From contig JASGFF010000020.1 in assembly GCA_047605685.1 (NCBI GenBank), positions 1-39,058 on the forward strand: a stretch of 39,058 nt of DNA, written 5' to 3'. The translations under genes were made by a program, and so were the position numbers. The DNA is from JAUASV01 sp047605685. Lineage in GTDB: Bacteria; Actinomycetota; Actinomycetes; Actinomycetales; Microbacteriaceae. The stretch's first letter is position 1, and each line of letters begins with the position of its first letter. The notes under the pieces were generated by a model. The model ran no database searches. It was given only the letters and a program-made list of their open reading frames with translations, and was not told the origin of the DNA. Shown piece after piece: positions 31,071 through 38,073 of this stretch.

Positions 31071-31193
31071 ATGGCCGCCTCGACCCTCTTCCTCATCGTC
31101 CTCGCCGGCGCCGCGCTCGCGAGCGCCGCCGGCGCGATCGTCGCCATCGCCCGCGACGGCTACCGCCGGCAGCCGGCGCGCCCCGGCGCCTGA
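31071..31193 (+). CDS. 40-residue single-span membrane protein
   Basis: Very small gene starting at ATG 31071 behind GAAAGGA at 31055-31061. The product MAASTLFLIVLAGAALASAA... has one hydrophobic helix followed by a positively charged tail (ARDGYRRQPARP), predicting an N-out, tail-in orientation. An in-frame ATG at 31023 would add 16 residues but has a worse site. It is divergent from the LysR gene. Similar tiny proteins with an RDGYRR-like tail are, to my recollection, found in related actinobacteria without known function. Confidence 0.65.
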   Translation: MAASTLFLIVLAGAALASAAGAIVAIARDGYRRQPARPGA

Positions 31194-31214
31194 ACCGCGG
31201 GTAGCCCGCGCCGC

Positions 31215-32339
31215 TCAGACCGGCGACACCCCGAGCGGCCGGCCCGCGAGCCCGCGCGGCCGTACGGCGATCCGCTCGGCCAGGGCCGTGACGGCCCGCG
31301 CGGCCGGGTCGTCCGGATGCGTCGCGACGACCGGCGTGCCGGTGTCGCCGCCCTCGCGCAGCGCGAGCGACAGCGGCACCCGGGCGAGCACCTCGACCGG
31401 CGGCTGCCCGGCACCGGAGAGCCGCGCGGCGACGGCGTCACCGCCCCCGGAGCCGAACAGCTCGATGACGGTGCCGTCGCCCTGCGGCAGCCCGGTCATG
31501 TTCTCCACGACGCCGGCGATGCGCTGGCCGGTCCGGCGGGCGAGCAGCCCGGCGCGCTCGGCCACCTCCGCCGCCGCGGCCTGCGGCGTCGTCACGACGA
31601 GCACCTGCGCCTGCGGCAGCAGCTGGCCGACGGTGATCGCCACGTCGCCGGTGCCCGGCGGCATGTCGATGAGCAGCACGTCGAGGTCGCCGAACCAGAC
31701 GTCGGTGAGGAACTGCTGCACGGTGCGGTGCAGCATCGGGCCCCGCCAGGAGACGGCGGTCGGCCCCGAGACGAACATCCCGATCGAGATCACCCGCACC
31801 CCGTGCGCGACCGGCGGCAGGATGAGCTCGTCCACCCGGGTCGGCACGGCATCGCCGAGGCCGAGCAGCCCGGGGATCGAGAAGCCGAAGACATCCGCGT
31901 CGACGAGACCCACGGCCAGACCGCGCGCCGCGAGCGCGACGGCGAGGTTCGCGGTGATCGTCGACTTGCCCACGCCGCCCTTGCCGCTGGCCACGGCGTA
32001 GACGCGGGTGAGCGAGTCCGGGCCGAACCGGGACTCGCGCGGCCGGCCGGCGCGCAGCCGTTCGGTGAGCGCGCGACGCTCCTCGGGCGTCATCACCGCC
32101 AGCGCCACCTCGACGTCGCGCACGCCCTCGACGGACGCGGCGGCGGCGCGCACCTCGCGTTCGAGGCGGTCGGCCGCCGGGCATCCGACGATCGTGAGCC
32201 GCAGCTCGACGCGCACGGAGCCCCCCGCCACCGTCACCGCGCCGACCATGCCGAGCTCGGTGATGGGCCGCCGGATCTCCGGGTCGATGACGGCGGCGAG
32301 GCGGCCGCGGACGTCGTCAGCGATCGGGGCCCGGGGCAT
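31215..32339 (-). CDS. mrp: Iron-sulfur cluster carrier-type P-loop ATPase Mrp/ApbC
   Basis: ParA/MinD-type ATPase thought to carry or transfer Fe-S clusters. It has 374 residues from ATG 32339. Residues 1-85 form a MIP18/DUF59 domain (VIDPEIRRPITELGMVGAV). The deviant Walker A GKGGVGKST follows at about 117-125, then DADVFGFSIPGLLG, and the switch block LIDMPPGTGDVAITVGQ. The CxxC pair of many ApbC proteins is not seen: the matching segment reads MTGLPQGDGTVIELFGSGGG, which seems common in actinobacterial forms. It overlaps the DUF1003 gene by 23 bp and closes a three-gene minus-strand operon. Confidence 0.92.
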   Translation of the reverse strand: MPRAPIADDVRGRLAAVIDPEIRRPITELGMVGAVTVAGGSVRVELRLTIVGCPAADRLEREVRAAAASVEGVRDVEVALAVMTPEERRALTERLRAGRPRESRFGPDSLTRVYAVASGKGGVGKSTITANLAVALAARGLAVGLVDADVFGFSIPGLLGLGDAVPTRVDELILPPVAHGVRVISIGMFVSGPTAVSWRGPMLHRTVQQFLTDVWFGDLDVLLIDMPPGTGDVAITVGQLLPQAQVLVVTTPQAAAAEVAERAGLLARRTGQRIAGVVENMTGLPQGDGTVIELFGSGGGDAVAARLSGAGQPPVEVLARVPLSLALREGGDTGTPVVATHPDDPAARAVTALAERIAVRPRGLAGRPLGVSPV

Positions 32340-32850
32340 CCCGCTCCCTGTCGAGCTCCTCGAGCATCGCGCGCAGCTCGGCGCGGATGAAGTCCTTCGT
32401 TGCCATGTCGCGCATCGCCAGCCGCAGCGCCACGATCTCCCGAGCGAGGTACTCGGTGTCGTTGAGGTTGCGCTCGGCGCGCTGGCGGTCCTGCTCGATC
32501 TGCACCCGGTCGCGGTCGTCCTGGCGGTTCTGCGCGAGCAGGATGAGCGGGGCGGCGTAGGAGGCCTGCAGCGAGAGGATCAGCGTGAGTGCCGTGAAGC
32601 CGAGCGCCGCCGAGTCGAAGCGCCACCAGCCGTGCGCCTCGGCGAGGACGTTGTAGACCATCCAGATCGCGCAGAACGCGGTGAGCGCGAGCAGGAACCA
32701 CGGCGTGCCCATGCCGCGCGCGATCGCCTCGGTGAAGCGGCCGAAGCGGTCCTTGGACTGCCACTGGAAGCCGAGGCGCAGGCTCAGCCCCTTCGGGCTC
32801 TCCAGGCGGTCCTCGCCCCGCCGGGCGCGGCTCGGGTCAGCGCGTGCCAT
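32317..32850 (-). CDS. DUF1003 membrane protein
   Basis: A 177-residue protein with the DUF1003 core: RFTEAIARGMGTPWFLLALTAFCAIWMVYN, the first helix, and a second helix in LTLILSLQASYAAPLILLAQNRQ, a block diagnostic for the family. A long charged coiled-coil-like tail follows (RDRVQIEQDRQRAERNLNDTEYLAREI...). It overlaps the CBS protein gene upstream by 14 bp and mrp downstream by 23 bp. Function unknown; the conserved linkage with a MgtE-N/CBS protein hints at ion homeostasis. Confidence 0.9.
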   Translation of the reverse strand: MARADPSRARRGEDRLESPKGLSLRLGFQWQSKDRFGRFTEAIARGMGTPWFLLALTAFCAIWMVYNVLAEAHGWWRFDSAALGFTALTLILSLQASYAAPLILLAQNRQDDRDRVQIEQDRQRAERNLNDTEYLAREIVALRLAMRDMATKDFIRAELRAMLEELDRERDAPGPDR

Positions 32851-34147
32851 GCGGCGTCCTCCTTCTCACGGGGATGGCAGCTGTCGTGGTCGGGACGGGC
32901 TCCGGGGAGTCCGCGTCCGTACTTCGCCAGTCATCCGGCAGGAGGTAGTCGAGGACGTCGTCGATGGTCACCACCCCGACGAGTCGGTGTCGTTCGTCGA
33001 CGACGGGCAGCGAGACCAGGTTGTAGCTGGCGAGGATGCGGCTGACCTCGGCCGCGCTCGCCGAGGCGGGCACCGGCTCGAGGCTGCTGTCCACGAGGGT
33101 GCCGAGGCGCTCGTTGGGCGGGTAGCGCAGCATCCGCTGGAAGTGCACCATGCCGAGGAAGCGGCCGGTCGGCGGCTCGTAGGGCGGCAGCGTCACGCAG
33201 ACCGCGGCGCCGAGGGCCGGGGCGAGCTCGTGGCGGCGGATGAGCGCGAGGCCCTCGGCGACCGTCGCGTCGCCGGAGACGATGATCGGCTCCGGGGTCA
33301 TCAGCCCGCCCGCGGTCTCCGGGTCGTAGGCGAGCAGGGCGCGCACGTCCTCCGCCTCCTCGGGCTGCATGAGCTCGAGCAGCGCCTCGCTGCGCTCGTC
33401 GTCGAGCTCGGCGATGAGGTCGGCCGCGTCGTCCGGCTGCATCTGGTCGAGCACGTCGGCGGCGCGCTCGTCGTCGAGGTGCTGCAGGATCTCCACCTGC
33501 TCGTGCTCGGGCATCTCCTCGAGCACGTCGGCGAGCCGGTCGTCGGACAGCTCGTCGGCGACCTCGAGCATGCGCTGCTCCGGCAGGTCGAGCAGCGCGC
33601 TCGCGAGGTCGGCGGGCAGCATGTCGCCGTAGCTGGCGACGAGCTGGGCGGCATCCTGCGCCTCGCCGGCGACCGGCAGGTTCTCGCGGATGTCGGTCCA
33701 GCGCACGAACACGGTGCTGCCCTTCGCGAACGGCGAGGCCCCCTGGCGCGGCCGGCGGCAGAACACCTGGGCGATCTCCCACTCGCCCGGCCCGGTCTCC
33801 TCAAGCGCGACGTCCTCGATGGTGACGGTGCCGGAGCCGTCGACGAGCGTCGCCTTGCGGCCGAGCAGCTCGGCGATGACGCGCACCTCGCCGGTGCGCT
33901 GCTCGAAGCGGCGCAGGTTGATCAGCCTGGTCGCGATCACCTGGCCGGAGCCGATCGAGGCGACCCGGCCGACGGAGAGGAACACCCGGCGCTTGGCGGC
34001 CACCTCGACGATGAACCCCACCACCCGCGGCGGCTGCGCGCCGCGGTAGATCACCAGCACGTCCCGCAGCCGACCGACCCGGTCGCCGGCGGGGTCGAAC
34101 ACGCTCGAGCCCGCCAGCCGGGCGGCGAAGACGCGGGTCGTGCTCAC
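32837..34147 (-). CDS. MgtE N-domain / CBS-pair protein without transport domain
   Basis: Soluble protein of 436 residues with a PRC-barrel-like N-terminal part (residues about 1-170, RVFAARLAGSSVFDPAGDRVGRL), a MgtE_N superhelical domain (about 180-290, SALLDLPEQRMLEVADELSDDRLADVLEEMPEHEQVEILQ) and a CBS pair (about 300-420, ending in GVVTIDDVLDYLLPDDW). The transmembrane channel of true MgtE is absent, so this is a sensor-like module. It is the first gene of the operon with DUF1003 and mrp. GTG 34147 is supported by a -10 box TAGGGT 7 bp upstream. It matches the Rv1232c type. Confidence 0.9.
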   Translation of the reverse strand: MSTTRVFAARLAGSSVFDPAGDRVGRLRDVLVIYRGAQPPRVVGFIVEVAAKRRVFLSVGRVASIGSGQVIATRLINLRRFEQRTGEVRVIAELLGRKATLVDGSGTVTIEDVALEETGPGEWEIAQVFCRRPRQGASPFAKGSTVFVRWTDIRENLPVAGEAQDAAQLVASYGDMLPADLASALLDLPEQRMLEVADELSDDRLADVLEEMPEHEQVEILQHLDDERAADVLDQMQPDDAADLIAELDDERSEALLELMQPEEAEDVRALLAYDPETAGGLMTPEPIIVSGDATVAEGLALIRRHELAPALGAAVCVTLPPYEPPTGRFLGMVHFQRMLRYPPNERLGTLVDSSLEPVPASASAAEVSRILASYNLVSLPVVDERHRLVGVVTIDDVLDYLLPDDWRSTDADSPEPVPTTTAAIPVRRRTPHGTR

Positions 34148-34154
34148 AGGGAGA

Positions 34155-34160
34155 ACCCTA
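34155..34160 (-). promoter_or_regulatory. -10 box TAGGGT of the CBS/MgtE-N operon
   Basis: On the minus strand TAGGGT is followed by 7 bp and GTG 34147. The divergent stress-protein gene has CAGAAT at 34212-34217, 6 bp before its ATG. Confidence 0.55.
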
Positions 34161-34223
34161 CCGCCCGGCGTCCCGGCGGCCCCGCCTCGGTCGTCGCCGG
34201 GGCCGCGGTGCCAGAATGGCCGG

Positions 34224-34751
34224 ATGACCAGCACCTCGCCGTTCGGACGTCGCCCCGCGCCCCAGCCCACCGTGCCGCGCGGGGACGTGCTCGGCAGCTA
34301 CGAGAGCTACGTCGAGGCGCAGCAGGTGGTCGACCGGCTCGCGAAGGCCGATGTGGACGTGTCGAAGGCCTCGATCGTCGGCAGCGACCTCAAGACGGTG
34401 GAGCGGGTCACCGGTAAGCTCACCTGGGGTCGGGCGGCCGGCGGCGGGGCGGCGAGCGGCGCCTGGTTCGGACTGTTCCTCGGCATCGCCATCCTGCTGT
34501 TCTCGCCCTCGACCGGCGTCGGCTACGTGCTCGCCGCCGTGCTCATCGGTTCCGGCTTCGGGATGCTGTTCGGCCTGGTCGGCTACGCCGTGAGCCGGCG
34601 CAGCCGCGACTTCACCTCGACCCACCAGGTGCTCGCCTCGAGCTACCAGGTGGTCGTCGACCCCTCTCTCACGCTGCGGGCCCGTGCGGTGCTCGGCCTG
34701 GACGCGCCGGGCGCGGTGCGGCCGGGAGTCGAGGAATCGGACGCGGGCTGA
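34224..34751 (+). CDS. General stress protein 17M-like (YflT domain) membrane protein
   Basis: A 175-residue protein. The N-terminal YflT-type domain reads DVLGSYESYVEAQQVVDRLAKADVDVSKASIVGSDLKTVERVTGKLT. Two closely spaced transmembrane segments follow (AWFGLFLGIAILLFS and YVLAAVLIGSGFGMLFGLVGYAV), and then a C-terminal region with SYQVVVDP. The family is stress-induced in Bacillus but its action is unknown. It is divergent from the CBS protein gene, a pairing conserved in actinobacteria. ATG 34224 is 6 bp after a CAGAAT -10-like box, another leaderless candidate. Confidence 0.85.
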   Translation: MTSTSPFGRRPAPQPTVPRGDVLGSYESYVEAQQVVDRLAKADVDVSKASIVGSDLKTVERVTGKLTWGRAAGGGAASGAWFGLFLGIAILLFSPSTGVGYVLAAVLIGSGFGMLFGLVGYAVSRRSRDFTSTHQVLASSYQVVVDPSLTLRARAVLGLDAPGAVRPGVEESDAG

Positions 34752-34793
34752 CAGCTCCGCGCCGCCGTCGTGCCGCGCGCGGTGCCGGCGCGG

Positions 34794-36386
34794 TCAGCGC
34801 TCGAGCCAGGCCTCGACGTCGTCGGCGGTGCGGGGGATCCCGATCGAGAGGTTCTCGGCGCCCGACTCGGTGACCAGGATGTCGTCCTCGATGCGCACGC
34901 CGATGCCGCGGTACTCCTCGGGCACGGTGAGGTCGTCGGGCTGGAAGTACAGCCCCGGCTCGATGGTGAACACCATGCCGGGCTCCAGGACGCCGTCGAG
35001 GTACAGCTCCCGGCGCGCGGCCGCGCAGTCGTGCACGTCGAGGCCCAGGTGGTGCGAGGTGCCGTGCACCATGTAGCGGCGGTGGTGCTGGTGCTCGGGG
35101 TCGAGCGCCTCCGCGGCGCTCACCGGCAGCAGTCCCCACTCGGCGGTCCGTGTCGCGATGACCCGCATCGCCTCGGCGTGGACCTCGCGGAACCGGATGC
35201 CGGGCCGGACGATCGCGAATGCCGCATCCGCCGCCTCGCGCACCGTCTCGTAGACGCGCCGCTGCACCGTGGTGAAGCGCCCGCTCACCGGCAGCGTGCG
35301 GGTGATGTCGGCCGTGTAGAGGCTGTCGAGCTCGACGCCCGCGTCGATGAGGATGAGGTCGCCGGGCGCCACCGGCCCGTCGTTGCGGGTCCAGTGCAGA
35401 ACGCAGGCGTGCTCGCCGGACGCCGCGATCGTGTCGTAGCCGACCTGGTTGCCCTCGGCGCGCGCACGCCGGTTGAACGTGCCCTCGACGAGGCGCTCGC
35501 CGCGCGGGTGTGCGACGATCTGCGGCAGCTCGGCCACGACGTCCTCGAAGCCCTGCGCCGTAGCGGCGACGGCGGCGCGCAGCTCGCCAAGCTCGTAGCC
35601 GTCCTTGACGAGCCGCAGCTCGGAGAGGTCGCGTGCGAGCTCGCGGTCGCCGTCGCCGTCGGCGTCCGCGGCGGTGGCGGCCAGCAGCCGGATGCCGTCG
35701 ACGCGGTCGGTGAGGGCGGGGTCGGCGTCGCGCACGACGAGCGTGTCGGCGTCCGCGAGCGCGAGCACCGCCTCGAGCTCCTCGAGCGGGGCCGTGGCGA
35801 GCGCGAGGTCGGCGGCGACGTGCGCGGGGCTCGGCCGGGGCCCGATCCAGAACTCGCCGATCTCGGGGTTCGCGTAGAACTCGCTCGAGTCGCGGCCGGC
35901 GGGGTGGCGGTAGTAGAGCGTCGCCCGATGGCCGTCGGCGCTGTGGCTCTCTGCACTGTGGCCTTCGGCACCGTGGCCGTCCGCGCCGTCGACGACGGGC
36001 TCGAGCACGAGCACGCTGCCGGGCACGGCGTCGGCGCCCCAGCCGGTGAGGTGCGAGAACGCCGAGTGCGCCCGGAACGGGTAGTCGGTGTCGTTGGAGC
36101 GCACCTTGGCGCGGCCGGCGGGGATGACGATGCGGCGCCCCGGGTGCAGCGCCGAGATCCGCGCCCGGCGGGCGGCGGCGTAGGGCGCCTGCGCGCGCGG
36201 GGCGGGCAGCGGATCCGCGCGCTCGGCCCAGCCGCTCGCGATGTACCGCGCGAACGCCTCGCTCGCGGGCGTCGTCGAGCGGTTCGAGGTGGCCCGAGGC
36301 GCGGGCCGTGCCGGGGCGGGCTGCGCCATTGCGGGCTGAGCCGTCGAGATCTGGGCGGGCAGGCGGGCGGCGGGGGAGTCGGCCAT
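34794..36386 (-). CDS. pepP: Xaa-Pro aminopeptidase P with His-rich repeat insert
   Basis: Metallopeptidase (M24B) that removes N-terminal residues before proline. About 530 residues from ATG 36386; ATG 36395 is also possible. The N-terminal 40 residues are Ala/Pro-rich. The creatinase-like N-domain contains four copies of a five-residue unit of form [GS]A[DE][GS]H. The C-terminal pita-bread domain keeps the metal ligands: LILIDAGVELDSLYTADITRTLP (two Asp), the HGTSHHLGLDVHD block (His), FTIEPGLYF (Glu) and RIEDDILVTESG (Glu). It is downstream of a membrane-anchored orphan gene on the same strand and converges with the stress-protein gene. Confidence 0.93.
   Translation of the reverse strand: MADSPAARLPAQISTAQPAMAQPAPARPAPRATSNRSTTPASEAFARYIASGWAERADPLPAPRAQAPYAAARRARISALHPGRRIVIPAGRAKVRSNDTDYPFRAHSAFSHLTGWGADAVPGSVLVLEPVVDGADGHGAEGHSAESHSADGHRATLYYRHPAGRDSSEFYANPEIGEFWIGPRPSPAHVAADLALATAPLEELEAVLALADADTLVVRDADPALTDRVDGIRLLAATAADADGDGDRELARDLSELRLVKDGYELGELRAAVAATAQGFEDVVAELPQIVAHPRGERLVEGTFNRRARAEGNQVGYDTIAASGEHACVLHWTRNDGPVAPGDLILIDAGVELDSLYTADITRTLPVSGRFTTVQRRVYETVREAADAAFAIVRPGIRFREVHAEAMRVIATRTAEWGLLPVSAAEALDPEHQHHRRYMVHGTSHHLGLDVHDCAAARRELYLDGVLEPGMVFTIEPGLYFQPDDLTVPEEYRGIGVRIEDDILVTESGAENLSIGIPRTADDVEAWLER
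35928..35987. repeat. 15-bp repeat, four copies, inside pepP
   Basis: Plus-strand units ATGGCCGTCGGCGCT, GTGGCTCTCTGCACT, GTGGCCTTCGGCACC and GTGGCCGTCCGCGCC run without gaps. On the coding (minus) strand they give GADGH, GAEGH, SAESH and SADGH. The frame is kept because the unit is a multiple of three. Confidence 0.85.
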
Positions 36387-36402
36387 GCCCTCCATTGTCG
36401 CG

Positions 36403-36434
36403 CGATGGTGCTGTTATTCGATGGTGCCGTTATT
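36403..36434. repeat. 16-bp tandem repeat over a stop codon
   Basis: CGATGGTGCTGTTATT (36403-36418) and CGATGGTGCCGTTATT (36419-36434) differ at one position. The second holds the TAA stop (minus strand, 36430-36432) of the orphan gene, and the first holds another TAA in a different frame. Confidence 0.88.
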
Positions 36435-36897
36435 CGAGGGAGCTGACGAGCGCGAGCGGGCCGTCGTCGCCGACGCAGAACTCCGCGAGGGCGGCGGCGC
36501 CGCTGTCGCCGGCGAGGGCCGCGACATCCGCCTTCGCGATGAGCGCGATCGTGCCGGTGACGCCGTCGCCGTCGCCGAGCCGGCGGCCGTCGGGCAGCAC
36601 CACGACGTCGCCGTCCTGGCTCGTGCCCGTCGGCCACACCGCCCAGGCGCTCTCGCCGTCGACGACGAGGTCGATGCAGCCGTCGTCGTGCACGGCGACC
36701 GTGCCGCTGAGCGTCCCCGCCGGCGTGCTTGTCATGGCGCTCGCGGAGGCGCTCGGGCTCGCCGTGGCGAGCTGGTCCACGGTGAGCAGCGTGGTGCCCT
36801 CGACGCGTGCGCCCGGGGAGGCGACGATCGCGACGATCACGCCGACGGTGACGAGCGCGCCCGCGCCGATGCCGAGCACCGCCCAGTTGACCCTCAC
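36430..36897 (-). CDS. Membrane-anchored protein of unknown function
   Basis: A 155-residue protein from GTG 36897. It begins with one hydrophobic segment (VNWAVLGIGAGALVTVGVIVAIVAS), then a Thr/Ser-rich linker (TASPSASASAMTSTPAGT) and a compact exported domain with two Cys (DDGCIDLVVDGESAWAVWPTGT, later LAEFCVGDDGPLALVSS) that could form a disulfide. It reads as a signal-anchored or secreted extracytoplasmic protein. I do not recognise the family. The start is supported by a TACGGT -10 box lying 6 bp upstream inside the last unit of a 15-bp repeat. Probably cotranscribed with pepP. Confidence 0.7.
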   Translation of the reverse strand: MRVNWAVLGIGAGALVTVGVIVAIVASPGARVEGTTLLTVDQLATASPSASASAMTSTPAGTLSGTVAVHDDGCIDLVVDGESAWAVWPTGTSQDGDVVVLPDGRRLGDGDGVTGTIALIAKADVAALAGDSGAAALAEFCVGDDGPLALVSSLE

Positions 36898-36899
36898 CC

Positions 36900-36959
36900 C
36901 TCGACCGTAGCCGGCCCGAGGGTGGTCGGCCCGAGCGCGGTCGGCTCGAGGGCGGCCGG
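36900..36959. repeat. 15-bp unit repeated four times downstream of the endonuclease-family gene
   Basis: Units at 36900-36914, 36915-36929, 36930-36944 and 36945-36959 follow a common pattern such as CCCGAGCGCGGTCGG. They start 2 bp after the minus-strand stop of the endonuclease-family gene and run almost to the next start. The last unit supplies the TACGGT -10 box (36904-36909) of the orphan gene. Confidence 0.88.
36904..36909 (-). promoter_or_regulatory. -10 box TACGGT of the orphan membrane-anchored gene
   Basis: On the minus strand TACGGT is followed by 6 bp and GTG 36897. The sister repeat units differ in exactly this stretch, so only this copy forms the hexamer. Confidence 0.5.
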
Positions 36960-36961
36960 CG

Positions 36962-37981
36962 TCATCCGGCGCTCGCGGCGACGAGGGTCGCGACGACCGG
37001 CCGGTGGTCGCTGCCGGCGTCGTCCTCGGACTCGACGACGTGGAAGGCGGTCGCGGTCCACTGATCGGTGGCGAGCACGTGGTCGATGGGGGTGCCGAGC
37101 AGCGCCGGCACCGCGGTGGGCCAGCTGCCCACCGCGGCCGCACCGCGCGCGAGCGCGGCATCCGCGCAGCCGCCGAGCTGGGCGCCGGCGTCGTGCTCGA
37201 GGTGCGCCCAGTGGTCGAGCGTCGAGTTGAGGTCGCCGGCCAGGATCGTGTCGCCGCGGCACACGCCGGCCAGCCAGTCGAGGTCGTCCCGCCAGCTGGA
37301 CGGGTCGAGGCCCGTCGGCGAGATCGGATGCGCCGCGATGATCGTCGGCGAGCCCGAGCCGGCCGGCACCGCCACGACGCTCGGCAGCTGCCCGGTGCCG
37401 CTGTCCGCGGCGTCGACCGTGTAGTCGCCGAGCGCATCGCTCACGAGCAGCGACGTCGACCGGGCGCTCGAGACCTGGTCGTAGGCGACCGTGAAGGACT
37501 GCATCGGTTCCCCGGCGGCCGCCATGAGCGCGGCGACCTCGTCGGCGATCTCCTTGCGGGTCTCCGGCAGCGCGACGACCGAGGCGTGCTCCGCCAGCGC
37601 CAGCCGGGCCACGGTCTCGGCCCCCGGAGCCCCGCCGAGCGTGTTCCAGGAGAGCACGGTGATGCCGCCCGTGGCCTCCGTTGCGCTCGCGTCGCCCCCG
37701 GTGCCACGGTCGGCGATGACGACGCCCTGCAGCGCGCAGAACAGCAGCAGCACCACGGCAAGGCCGGCCGGGCCCCGGCGCCGTCCGGGCCGGCGCAGCG
37801 CCGCGCGCAACAGCGCGAGCACGGCGAGGGCGGTGCCGGCGAGGGCGCCGACGGTGCGGAAGGCGACGAGCTGGCTGACCACGAGCGTGCGCTCCAGCCC
37901 GAACAGGCTCGGCCAGGCCACGACGAGCAGCGTGGCGGCAGCGACGAGGGCGACGAGCGCGTCGAGGATGCGGCGGACCAT
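36962..37981 (-). CDS. Endonuclease/exonuclease/phosphatase-family membrane protein
   Basis: A 339-residue protein with three N-terminal membrane segments (residues about 5-22, 38-60, 74-92), so the catalytic domain from about 105 to the end should lie outside the cytoplasm. All catalytic blocks of the EEP superfamily are visible: VLSWNTLGG (Asn), VVALPET (Glu), TIIAAHP (His), ILAGDLNSTLDH (Asp/Asn), TPIDHVLA (Asp) and AGSDHRPVVATL (Asp-His). Members act on nucleic acids, phosphoinositides or sphingomyelin, and the substrate here is not predictable. Start ATG 37981; a TAGGCT box lies 9 bp upstream at 37991-37996 on the minus strand. Confidence 0.9.
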   Translation of the reverse strand: MVRRILDALVALVAAATLLVVAWPSLFGLERTLVVSQLVAFRTVGALAGTALAVLALLRAALRRPGRRRGPAGLAVVLLLFCALQGVVIADRGTGGDASATEATGGITVLSWNTLGGAPGAETVARLALAEHASVVALPETRKEIADEVAALMAAAGEPMQSFTVAYDQVSSARSTSLLVSDALGDYTVDAADSGTGQLPSVVAVPAGSGSPTIIAAHPISPTGLDPSSWRDDLDWLAGVCRGDTILAGDLNSTLDHWAHLEHDAGAQLGGCADAALARGAAAVGSWPTAVPALLGTPIDHVLATDQWTATAFHVVESEDDAGSDHRPVVATLVAASAG

Positions 37982-38061
37982 GGCCCGTCGAGCCTAGGCG
38001 GTGGCGCTGAGTGCGCCGCCGAGGCCTTGCCGCGGTGCCGGGGCGGCCGGCCGGCCCGCCC

Positions 38062-38067
38062 TAGCAT
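38062..38067 (+). promoter_or_regulatory. -10 box TAGCAT of the PHP gene
   Basis: TAGCAT is followed by 6 bp (GAGAGG) and ATG 38074. A leaderless start is likely, although GAGAGG could act as a weak ribosome site. Confidence 0.5.
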
Positions 38068-38073
38068 GAGAGG

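Noticed and set aside
36900..36959. CRISPR array
   Set aside because: The 15-bp units are contiguous with no spacers, and no cas genes are present. The same holds for the other tandem repeats.
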